Assembly: GCA_013298745.1 (NCBI GenBank)
Contig: JAAFIT010000197.1
Location: 1-5,345 of the forward strand
DNA from: Sphingomonadales bacterium
GTDB taxonomy: Bacteria; Pseudomonadota; Alphaproteobacteria; Sphingomonadales; Sphingomonadaceae
Length of the DNA stretch: 5,345 nucleotides
Direction of reading: 5' to 3'
Shown one piece after another: positions 1-5,345 of the stretch. The position numbers and the translations under genes are program-made. The notes under the pieces were generated by a model. That model searched no databases. It was not told the DNA's origin and saw only the letters and a list, made by a program, of their open reading frames with translations. Positions within the stretch are counted from its first letter, which is position 1. The number at the start of each line of letters is the position of its first letter.

Positions 1-875
1 CACGGGAAGAAGTCCGGCATGTCGGTGCTGACCTTGTCGGGATACACCGGGGCGCGTTTTTCGAGGAAGGAGACAACGCCCTCCTTGGCGTCACCGGCGC
101 GGCCGCGGGCGTAGATGGCGCGCGAATCGAGGCGGTGGGCGTCCCAGGGGCTTTCGGCGCCGGCCATCCGCCACAGCATCTGGCGGGTGAGCGCCACCGA
201 AACCGGCGCGGTGTTTTCGGCGATTTCCAGCGCCAGCGCGCGGGCGGCGGGGAGCAGATCATCGGCGGCGTGGACCGAGCGGACGAGGCCACCCTTGAGC
301 GCTTCATCGGCGCCGAACACCCGGCCGGTCATGCACCATTCGAGCGCCTGAGGCAGGCCGACGAGCTTTGACAGGAACCAGCTCGAGCCCGCCTCAGGCA
401 CAATGCCGCGCCGCGCGAAGACGAAGCCGAAGCGCGCCGATTCGGACGCCATGCGCACGTCCATCGCCAGTTGCATCGTCACGCCGATGCCCACCGCTGG
501 GCCGTTGACGGCGGCGATGACCGGCTTCAACGACTTGAAAATGCGCAAGGTAACCCGGCCGCCGCCATCGCGGACGGCTTCGTGGCTGTAATCGATGCTG
601 CCATCGTCGCGCACCGGGCCAGAGCGCTTGCCCCCGGTCAGTTTCTCATAATCGAAGGTGGCGGCGCCGGCGGACAGGTCCGCCCCGGCGCAGAACGCCC
701 GGCCGCGCCCGGTGACGATGACGGCGCGGACGCTGTCATCGGCATCGGTGATGTCGAAGGCGGCGATCAACTCGTCCATCATCGTGCCGGTGAAGGCGTT
801 GAGCTTGGCCTCGCGATCGAGCGTGATGGTGGCGATGGGGCCGTCGAACTCGAGGGCGATCTGGGTAAAGGTCAT
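1..875 (-). CDS. Crotonase-superfamily enoyl-CoA hydratase/isomerase (3' end cut off)
   Basis: Predicted cytosolic enzyme acting on acyl-CoA thioesters; 291 residues are visible and the frame is still open at the window edge. Family members of this type are about 290-300 aa, so only a few C-terminal residues should be missing. The fold signatures are clear: an N-terminal strand with LDREAKLNAF (residues 19-28), the oxyanion-hole segment FCAGADLS (61-68), NGPAVGIG (124-131) and FGFVFARRGIVPEAGSS (149-165). Aligned by eye with rat mitochondrial enoyl-CoA hydratase, the two catalytic glutamates are replaced (Thr133 and Phe153). Glu161 falls where ECI2/Eci1-type delta3-delta2-enoyl-CoA isomerases have their catalytic Glu. 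Isomerase or another crotonase reaction is therefore as likely as hydration. Start chosen at the ATG complementary to 873-875, which has an AGGAAGG ribosome site. It lies downstream of the thiolase on the same strand and is probably co-transcribed. Family is confident; exact reaction is not. Confidence 0.93.
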   Translation of the reverse strand, partial: MTFTQIALEFDGPIATITLDREAKLNAFTGTMMDELIAAFDITDADDSVRAVIVTGRGRAFCAGADLSAGAATFDYEKLTGGKRSGPVRDDGSIDYSHEAVRDGGGRVTLRIFKSLKPVIAAVNGPAVGIGVTMQLAMDVRMASESARFGFVFARRGIVPEAGSSWFLSKLVGLPQALEWCMTGRVFGADEALKGGLVRSVHAADDLLPAARALALEIAENTAPVSVALTRQMLWRMAGAESPWDAHRLDSRAIYARGRAGDAKEGVVSFLEKRAPVYPDKVSTDMPDFFP

Positions 876-881
876 GTCTTT

Positions 882-888
882 CCTTCCT
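882..888 (-). promoter_or_regulatory. Ribosome binding site of the crotonase gene
   Basis: On the minus strand this reads AGGAAGG, a strong Shine-Dalgarno match, 6 nt before the ATG at 875. It fixes the start and gives the crotonase its own translation initiation despite its place downstream of the thiolase. Confidence 0.75.
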
Positions 889-890
889 GT

Positions 891-1020
891 CCCTCTCCCC
901 TTGCGGGAGAGGGCGACTCGTGGCGCAGCCGCGGCGGGGTGAGGGGGGCAATCGCGCCTGAAGCCCCCTCACCCCGGGCCGGCTTCGCCGTCTCTCGCCC
1001 TCTCCCGCGAGGGGAGAGGG
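891..1020. repeat. Long imperfect inverted repeat (57-bp arms) between thiolase and crotonase
   Basis: The left arm 891-947 and right arm 964-1020 are reverse complements at 47 of 57 positions by hand count, separated by a 16-bp loop (948-963). The outer ends and the inner GGGGTGAGGGGG ends match best; the mismatches cluster in the middle of the arms. Each arm also holds a smaller perfect palindrome: CCCTCTCCC/GGGAGAGGG at 891-899/905-913 and again at 998-1006/1012-1020. The right arm ends 7 bp from the thiolase stop codon, so the transcript would carry a very stable structure directly after the thiolase and before the crotonase ribosome site. There is no T-run, so it is not a typical intrinsic terminator. 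Similar CCCTCTCCC...GGGAGAGGG intergenic palindromes are widespread in proteobacterial genomes, which suggests a dispersed REP-like element; copy number cannot be judged here. Confidence 0.9.
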
Positions 1021-1027
1021 AAACAGG

Positions 1028-2203
1028 TTACAACGCCTCGACGATGGTGACGTTGGCGAGGCCGCCGCCTTCGCACATCGTCTGCAGGCCCCAGCGCTTG
1101 CCGCGGGCGTGAAGGGCGTGGACGAGGGTGGTCATCAGCTTGGTGCCCGAGGCGCCGAGCGGATGCCCGAGCGCAATGGCGCCGCCGTTGACATTGAGGC
1201 GATCGGGATCGGCGCCGAGCACCTGGAGCCAGGCCATCGGCACCGAGGCAAAGGCTTCGTTGACCTCGTAAAGATCGATATCATTCAATGACATGCCGGA
1301 GCGTGCCATGGCTTTCTTGGTGGCGCCGATCGGGGCTTCGAGCATGATCACCGGGTCTTCGCCCACGACCGTCATATGGTGGATGCGCGCCATCGGCTTG
1401 ACACCCAAGGCCTTCAGGCCGCGTTCGTTGACGATCATCACGCCCGACGCGCCATCGCAGATCTGCGACGAGGTGGCGGCGGTGAGACGGCCGTCTTCCA
1501 TGATCAGCTTGACGCCGCGAATCGCCTCGAGGCTGGCATCGAAACGGATGCCTTCATCGACACGGTGGACATGGGCGGTGCCTTCATGGGTCGTCACATC
1601 GATGGGGACGATTTCCTTGTCGAAGGCGCCGGCCTTGGTGGCGGCGGCGCCGCGGCGCTGGCTTTCATAGCCAAAGGCATCGAGGGCGTCTTTCGACAGG
1701 TCGTATTTCTTGGCGATCATTTCGGCGCCGGCGAACTGGCTGAACTGGATATTGGGGTAACGCGCCTTCATGCCCGGCCCGCCGAAGGGGGAGCCCATGC
1801 CGTTGTCGTGGGACAGCTTGGCGGCGGCGCCCATGGGGACGCGGGTCATCGATTCGACACCAGCGGCGATGACGATGTCCATCTGGCCGCTCATGACTGT
1901 TGCGGCTGCGAAATGCAGCGCCTGTTGCGAGGAGCCGCACTGGCGATCGACGCTGGTGCCGGGCACGGATTCCGGCAGTTTCGACGCCAAGACGGCATTG
2001 CGCGCCACGTTCGCCGATTGCTGGCCGAACTGGCTGACGCACCCCATGATGACGTCCTCGATCAGCGCCGGATCGGCACCGGAACGATCGACCAGCGCAT
2101 CGAGGACCTTGCCGGCGAGATCGGCGGGATGCCAATCACGCAACAGGCCGCCGCGGCGACCTCCGGCAGTGCGGGCAGCGGCAACGATATAGGCTTCATG
2201 CAT
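1028..2203 (-). CDS. Acetyl-CoA C-acyltransferase (thiolase)
   Basis: Complete 391-aa thiolase, normal length for the family. It acts in the cytosol, either cleaving 3-ketoacyl-CoA with CoA to release acetyl-CoA or running the reverse condensation. The N-terminal half carries the nucleophilic cysteine Cys89 in VDRQCGSSQQAL, followed by GVESMTRVPMG (115-125). The C-terminal half has NEAFA (315-319), His347 in GGAIALGHPLGASG and the acid/base Cys377 in MCEGGGLANVT. All catalytic residues are intact. The last glycine of the usual CxGGGxG motif is Ala383, a variant I recall in some bacterial thiolases. The pattern resembles the degradative FadA/FadA5-like branch more than the acetoacetyl-CoA thiolase of PHB synthesis, but substrate chain or ring type cannot be told from sequence. 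The start at 2203 is supported by a GGGAG ribosome site. It is the first gene of a probable operon with the downstream crotonase and is divergent from the DUF1254 gene. The stop codon is TAA. Confidence 0.96.
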   Translation of the reverse strand: MHEAYIVAAARTAGGRRGGLLRDWHPADLAGKVLDALVDRSGADPALIEDVIMGCVSQFGQQSANVARNAVLASKLPESVPGTSVDRQCGSSQQALHFAAATVMSGQMDIVIAAGVESMTRVPMGAAAKLSHDNGMGSPFGGPGMKARYPNIQFSQFAGAEMIAKKYDLSKDALDAFGYESQRRGAAATKAGAFDKEIVPIDVTTHEGTAHVHRVDEGIRFDASLEAIRGVKLIMEDGRLTAATSSQICDGASGVMIVNERGLKALGVKPMARIHHMTVVGEDPVIMLEAPIGATKKAMARSGMSLNDIDLYEVNEAFASVPMAWLQVLGADPDRLNVNGGAIALGHPLGASGTKLMTTLVHALHARGKRWGLQTMCEGGGLANVTIVEAL

Positions 2204-2211
2204 GGCAAAAA

Positions 2212-2216
2212 CTCCC
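2212..2216 (-). promoter_or_regulatory. Ribosome binding site of the thiolase gene
   Basis: The minus strand reads GGGAG with an 8-nt spacer (2204-2211) to the ATG at 2203. This supports the chosen thiolase start. Confidence 0.65.
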
Positions 2217-2313
2217 GGCTAAGGCTGAATCTCTCCCTATGGTCTTTACGCCAAAGCCGCGCGGCGGCAATGACAGCGGAATTGAGAGGGGGACGACGCC
2301 CTTCACAGGCCTT

Positions 2314-2318
2314 GAGGG
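2314..2318 (+). promoter_or_regulatory. Ribosome binding site deciding the DUF1254/DUF1214 start
   Basis: GAGGG lies 7 nt before the ATG at 2326. It supports this start over the in-frame ATG at 2239, which would put 29 non-signal-like residues ahead of a clear signal peptide. Confidence 0.7.
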
Positions 2319-2325
2319 AACCCGG

Positions 2326-2400
2326 ATGCAGCGGTTTTTGCAGCTTTTCGTGACGGCATTGCTGATCGGCACCAGCGTCAGCGCGCCTGCAGCGCCGGCG
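2326..2400 (+). other. Signal peptide of the DUF1254/DUF1214 protein
   Basis: A short n-region with one Arg, a hydrophobic core at residues 4-15, then a small-residue region SVSAPAAPA. The likeliest signal peptidase I cut is after Ala25 (AxA rule: Ala23-Pro-Ala25); cutting after Ala20 is an alternative. This predicts export by Sec. Confidence 0.8.
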
Positions 2401-3813
2401 GAAAAGACCACCAAGGCAACACCCAAAGCGGCGACGAAACCGCCTGCGAAGCCCGCCACAACAAAGGCGACTCCGGCGAAAACGCCTGCAAAACCAGCGA
2501 CCAAGCCCGCAGCGCCGACGGTGATCGCCCCCCTGCCCGATACCCCCGAAATCGCCGAGCTGCGCCGCGGCTTCCGCTTTGCCTTCCCGATTTACGAGAT
2601 CATGCGCACCCGCGCCTTCCAGCTCGGCAGGGCGCGCGAGGCGGGGATTCCCAATGCCGTCAACTTCATGCTGCCGCGCTTCACCCTCGCCGATCATACG
2701 ACCCGCGACATCACGACCCCAAACAATGACACGCTATATGCCAGTATCTGGCTCGATCTGGCATCGGGGCCCATCATCCTCACCGTGCCGTCGCTGCCTG
2801 GCCGCTACAATTCGGCAGCGCTGATGTCGCTCACCACCGACAATACCACAATCATCGGCACCCGCACCGGCAGCCAGGGCGGGCGCTATGCCATTGTTGG
2901 ACCTGGCTATTCCGGCCCGACGCCGGCCGGCACGACGCTCGTCCGCAGCGCCAGCAACGACGCTTGGCTGCTGATCCGCGTCCTCGTCGATGGCCCCAAG
3001 GATCTCGACAATGCCGTGAAAGCCATCAGCGGCTATGCCATCGATTGGGCGGATGGTCGCGATATCCCGGTGCCGACCAAGGCGCCAGCACCGCTGAAAC
3101 CCGACGCCCGGACCTTTGTGAACGCGGTCAACGAAGCGCTGGCCCGCTCCGCCGATGCCCCGGCGCTGCAAGCGCGTGCCGCCCAGCACGCCGCGTTGGG
3201 CATCGGCACTGGCTGGGACAGCCTGTCACCCGAGAAAAAAGCGCTATGGACCAAGTCCTTTCCAGCACTGATGGCTGAGCTGAAGAACGGCATGGCCTCT
3301 GCCGGCGAACTGGTAAAGGGCTGGACCTACCCCCGCGCCAACATCGGCGATTATGGCGATGACGACGATATGCGCGCCCTGGTTGCGCTCGGCGGTCTTG
3401 GCGCCCTGCCCCGTGTCGAGGCCATGTATCTGACCGCCCGCACTGATGCCGCCGGCGCAGCGCTGGATGGCAGCAAGGCCTACACCGCCACCTTGCCGCC
3501 GTTCCTGCCGGTCGGGGGTTTCTGGTCGTTGACGATGTACCAAGTCGAGCCCGATGGCCGGATGTTCTTCGTGCCGAACTCGCTCAACCGCTTCGCCATT
3601 GGGGACCGATCGCCGCAGTTGCGCGCCAATCGCGATGGCAGCTACGACATCTTCATCCAGCCGACCCCGCCTTCGGGCGAGCGAATCGTTAACTGGCTGC
3701 CCGCTCCCAAGGGCAAATTCGCGCTCGTCTGGCGGGCGTATCTTCCCAAGGCCGAGCTCCTTGATGGCAGTGTGCGCCTGCCGCCGGTCACTGTCTCCGA
3801 GTTGATCGAATGA
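2326..3813 (+). CDS. Exported DUF1254/DUF1214 domain protein
   Basis: Predicted secreted protein of 495 aa with no assigned reaction; proteins of this two-domain family are common in proteobacteria and mostly uncharacterised. Residues 1-25 look like a Sec signal peptide (MQRF, then hydrophobic LQLFVTALLIG, then APA before Glu26). Residues 26-64 form a Lys/Ala/Pro-rich linker. The DUF1254 part spans roughly 72-240, with FAFPIYEIMRT (85-95), TPNNDTLYASIWLDL (131-145) and LTVPSLPGRYNS (152-163). A GDYGDDDDMRA segment (341-351) matches the GdYGxxxxxRA motif I associate with the family. The DUF1214 part covers about 380-485: LPPFLPVGGFWSLTMY (390-405), NRFAIGDR (421-428), NRDGSYDIFIQ (435-445) and NWLPAPKGKF (456-465). 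No lipobox cysteine or second membrane segment is seen, so it is probably soluble in the periplasm. Its stop overlaps the start of the ThDP enzyme by ATGA, which implies one transcript and coupled translation. Family is confident; function is unknown. Confidence 0.93.
   Translation: MQRFLQLFVTALLIGTSVSAPAAPAEKTTKATPKAATKPPAKPATTKATPAKTPAKPATKPAAPTVIAPLPDTPEIAELRRGFRFAFPIYEIMRTRAFQLGRAREAGIPNAVNFMLPRFTLADHTTRDITTPNNDTLYASIWLDLASGPIILTVPSLPGRYNSAALMSLTTDNTTIIGTRTGSQGGRYAIVGPGYSGPTPAGTTLVRSASNDAWLLIRVLVDGPKDLDNAVKAISGYAIDWADGRDIPVPTKAPAPLKPDARTFVNAVNEALARSADAPALQARAAQHAALGIGTGWDSLSPEKKALWTKSFPALMAELKNGMASAGELVKGWTYPRANIGDYGDDDDMRALVALGGLGALPRVEAMYLTARTDAAGAALDGSKAYTATLPPFLPVGGFWSLTMYQVEPDGRMFFVPNSLNRFAIGDRSPQLRANRDGSYDIFIQPTPPSGERIVNWLPAPKGKFALVWRAYLPKAELLDGSVRLPPVTVSELIE
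2401..2517 (+). repeat. Low-complexity Lys/Ala/Pro/Thr linker coding segment
   Basis: About 39 codons encode almost only Lys, Ala, Pro and Thr, with repeated units such as AKPAT and KATP. It sits between the signal peptide and the folded domains. It should be a flexible, strongly basic tether, like the histone-H1-like tails of other exported alphaproteobacterial proteins. A role in binding acidic envelope polymers or spanning the periplasm is only inference. Confidence 0.8.
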
Positions 3814-5345
3814 GCAAAGCAGGCAAACATATCATGCTCGACCTCCTCCATTCGGAGGGCGTCGAGTTCATCTTCGGCAATCCTGGCACCACCGAGCTGC
3901 CGTTGATGGATGCCATGGTGGTCGAAGACCGCCTGCGCTATATCCTGGGGCTCAACGAAGTCGTCGTGATGGGCATGGCCGATGGCTATGCGCAGGTCAC
4001 CGGCAAGCTGGCGGTGTGCAATCTCCACGCCGCCCCCGGCCTCGGCAACGCCATGGGCATGCTCTACAACGCCGCCAAGGCCGGCGCGCCGGTGCTGGTG
4101 ACTGCCGGACAGCAGGACATGAGCATCCGCCTGACCGAGCCGCTGCTGTGGGATGACCTTGCCACCATGGCGCGGCCGCTGTGCAAATGGTCGTTCGAGG
4201 TCGCCAGCCTGGCCGAATTGCCGCGCGCCATCCGCCGGGCGGCGAAAGTTGCGCTCACCGCGCCCACCGGACCGGTGTTCCTTTCCATCCCCGGCGACAT
4301 TCTGACCGCGATTGCGCCCGATGATCTCGATCTCGGCAGCCCAACTCGCATCGGCGCGGGGCTGCGCGGCGATACGGAATCGCTAAAGATCGCCGCTGAA
4401 TTGATCGCCAGCAGCGCGTCGCCGATCATCCTTGCGGGCGATGCCGTCGCCAAATCCGGCGCCCATGCCGAGCTGGCGGCCTTTGCCGAAGCCGTTGGCG
4501 CGCCGGTTTACCTAGAAGGCATGGCCAACACCGCCGCCTTCCCGACCAATCACCGCCTCTATGCCGGCACCATTCCGCGCATGACGCCGGCCATGCGCAG
4601 CGTCATGGAGCGCCATGATCTGCTAATTTCCATCGGTGCCGACCTGATGACGCAGAGCCAGGCCACGGGCATCGAGGCGCTCGCACCGGACACAAAGGTG
4701 GTCCATCTCGATGATGAGCCCTGGCAAATCGGCAAGAACTTCGCGGCCACTGCCGCGATTCTGGGCTGCCCCAAGGCGACTCTGCCCGAATTGACCGCGC
4801 TCATCGCCGGCTGCGGCGCGCATCGCAGCGCCCAAATCGCCGCCGACCTCGCCGAAAAACAGGCCGCCCTGGTGGCCCGCGCCGATGCCATGGCCGGCGA
4901 ACTGCCGCTGCAACCCATGCCGGTGCTCAAATTGCTCGGCGAAATGCTCCCCGAAAACGCCATCGTCATCGAGGAATTGCTGTCATCCGGCATGAACACC
5001 GTCCGCCAACTGGTGCCCGCGGTGGCGCCGGACAGCTGGTTCGGCATGCGCGGCGGCGGCATCGGCGTCGCAATCCCACAAGCCATCGGCGCGCAATTGG
5101 CGCATCCGGACCGCCCGGTGGTGGTGCTTTCGGGCGATGGCAGCGCGATGTATTCGGCCGCCGGGCTGTGGACGCTGGCGCATTACCGCCTGCCGGTGGT
5201 GACGATCATCTTCAACAACCGCAGCTATCGCATCCTCAAACAGCGCACCCGCGCCATCGGCGGCCATTCGGCAGCGTCCGACACCTATATCGAGATGGAT
5301 CTCGAGCACCCCGCCATCGATTTCATGGCGCTGGCGCAAGCCCAT
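3810..5345 (+). CDS. ThDP-dependent benzoylformate-decarboxylase-like enzyme (3' end cut off)
   Basis: Predicted cytosolic thiamine-diphosphate enzyme of the acetolactate synthase/benzoylformate decarboxylase (BFD) superfamily; 512 codons are visible with no stop. Full-length relatives are about 525-550 aa, so only the C-terminus is missing. The PYR domain is at about 1-165, with FGNPGTTELP (22-31), the cofactor-activating Glu50 in LGLNE and NLHAAPGLGNAMG (71-83, His73). The central domain is at about 185-335. The PP domain begins near 370, with GGGIGVAIPQAIGAQ (415-429) and the ThDP/Mg motif GDGS (442-445) to NN (469-470). Similarity to Pseudomonas putida BFD (MdlC) as I remember it runs end to end (KWSFE, VTAGQQ, SGDGSAMYS-AGLWT-A-Y--P). 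Of BFD's active-site residues His70 is kept (His73), Ser26 is Thr27 and His281 appears to be Ser283. A 2-oxoacid decarboxylase or carboligase is likely; the substrate is unknown. ATG overlaps the upstream stop (ATGA) and only a weak GAG precedes it, so translation is probably coupled to the DUF1254 gene. Confidence 0.92.
   Translation, partial: MSKAGKHIMLDLLHSEGVEFIFGNPGTTELPLMDAMVVEDRLRYILGLNEVVVMGMADGYAQVTGKLAVCNLHAAPGLGNAMGMLYNAAKAGAPVLVTAGQQDMSIRLTEPLLWDDLATMARPLCKWSFEVASLAELPRAIRRAAKVALTAPTGPVFLSIPGDILTAIAPDDLDLGSPTRIGAGLRGDTESLKIAAELIASSASPIILAGDAVAKSGAHAELAAFAEAVGAPVYLEGMANTAAFPTNHRLYAGTIPRMTPAMRSVMERHDLLISIGADLMTQSQATGIEALAPDTKVVHLDDEPWQIGKNFAATAAILGCPKATLPELTALIAGCGAHRSAQIAADLAEKQAALVARADAMAGELPLQPMPVLKLLGEMLPENAIVIEELLSSGMNTVRQLVPAVAPDSWFGMRGGGIGVAIPQAIGAQLAHPDRPVVVLSGDGSAMYSAAGLWTLAHYRLPVVTIIFNNRSYRILKQRTRAIGGHSAASDTYIEMDLEHPAIDFMALAQAH

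Larger units (their letters stand above)
2204..2325. promoter_or_regulatory. Divergent intergenic region between thiolase and DUF1254/DUF1214 genes
   Basis: This 122-bp gap separates the two divergent starts and must hold the proximal promoters if both units are transcribed from here. I looked for -35/-10 pairs on both strands and found none convincing. A minus-strand TTGGCG (near 2246-2251) has no acceptable -10 at 16-18 bp. No clear operator palindrome stands out. The region is called on gene layout alone. Confidence 0.45.

Noticed and set aside
891..1020. Intrinsic terminator after the thiolase
   Set aside because: The stem is far longer than usual for a terminator and no T-run follows on either strand. 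A dispersed palindromic repeat explains it better, though some attenuation is possible.
471..1112. Plus-strand open frame of 213 codons across the crotonase start and the inverted repeat
   Set aside because: It runs antisense to the crotonase, through the palindrome and into the thiolase end. Its composition is low-complexity and family-free.
2239..2325. Upstream in-frame ATG as the DUF1254/DUF1214 start
   Set aside because: It would add 29 residues ahead of a good signal peptide, has no better ribosome site, and would leave only 35 bp to the thiolase start for both promoters.
1376..2353. Long plus-strand open frame of 325 codons opposite the thiolase
   Set aside because: It is antisense to a thiolase with every catalytic motif intact, its translation shows no recognisable domain, and long antisense frames are expected in GC-rich genes.
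2062..2697. Minus-strand open frame of 211 codons over the divergent region
   Set aside because: It is antisense to the signal peptide and linker of the DUF1254 gene and overlaps the thiolase start. The Arg/Gly/Cys-rich translation is what the reverse of a Lys/Ala/Pro-coding stretch gives.
3889..5345. Acetolactate synthase large subunit (IlvB) as the identity of the ThDP gene
   Set aside because: The FGNPGTTELP, NLHAAPGLGNAMG and KWSFE segments fit the benzoylformate-decarboxylase branch better, and no small-subunit gene is seen, although the 3' flank lies outside the window.

Overview
This is a GC-rich window with long, uninterrupted coding frames and short gaps. It looks like chromosomal DNA from an alphaproteobacterium. 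A sphingomonad is my best guess, based on protein style and on a palindromic intergenic repeat of a type common in that group; the sequence alone does not prove it. I see no rRNA, tRNA, CRISPR array, transposase or phage gene.

The left half is read on the minus strand as a probable two-gene acyl-CoA operon. A complete thiolase (1028-2203) comes first. A 152-bp spacer follows, filled almost entirely by an imperfect inverted repeat with 57-bp arms. Then comes a crotonase-superfamily gene (1-875) whose last few codons run off the left edge. The thiolase has all its catalytic residues (Cys89, His347, Cys377). The crotonase lacks both glutamates of classical enoyl-CoA hydratases but has one at the position used by ECI2-type enoyl-CoA isomerases. 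Together they fit beta-oxidation-like breakdown of an acyl-CoA, possibly from an unusual acid.

The right half is read divergently on the plus strand from a 122-bp intergenic region. The first gene (2326-3813) encodes an exported DUF1254/DUF1214 protein with a signal peptide and a Lys/Ala/Pro-rich linker. Its stop codon overlaps by ATGA the start of a thiamine-diphosphate (ThDP) dependent enzyme (3810 to the right edge, 512 codons visible) that resembles benzoylformate decarboxylase. That enzyme keeps the cofactor-binding residues but has a changed active site.

The most unusual points are the tight coupling of a predicted periplasmic DUF1254/DUF1214 protein to a cytosolic ThDP enzyme, the non-standard catalytic residues in two of the enzymes, and the long inverted repeat inside the acyl-CoA operon. 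A shared substrate for the two divergent units is possible but is only inferred from position.
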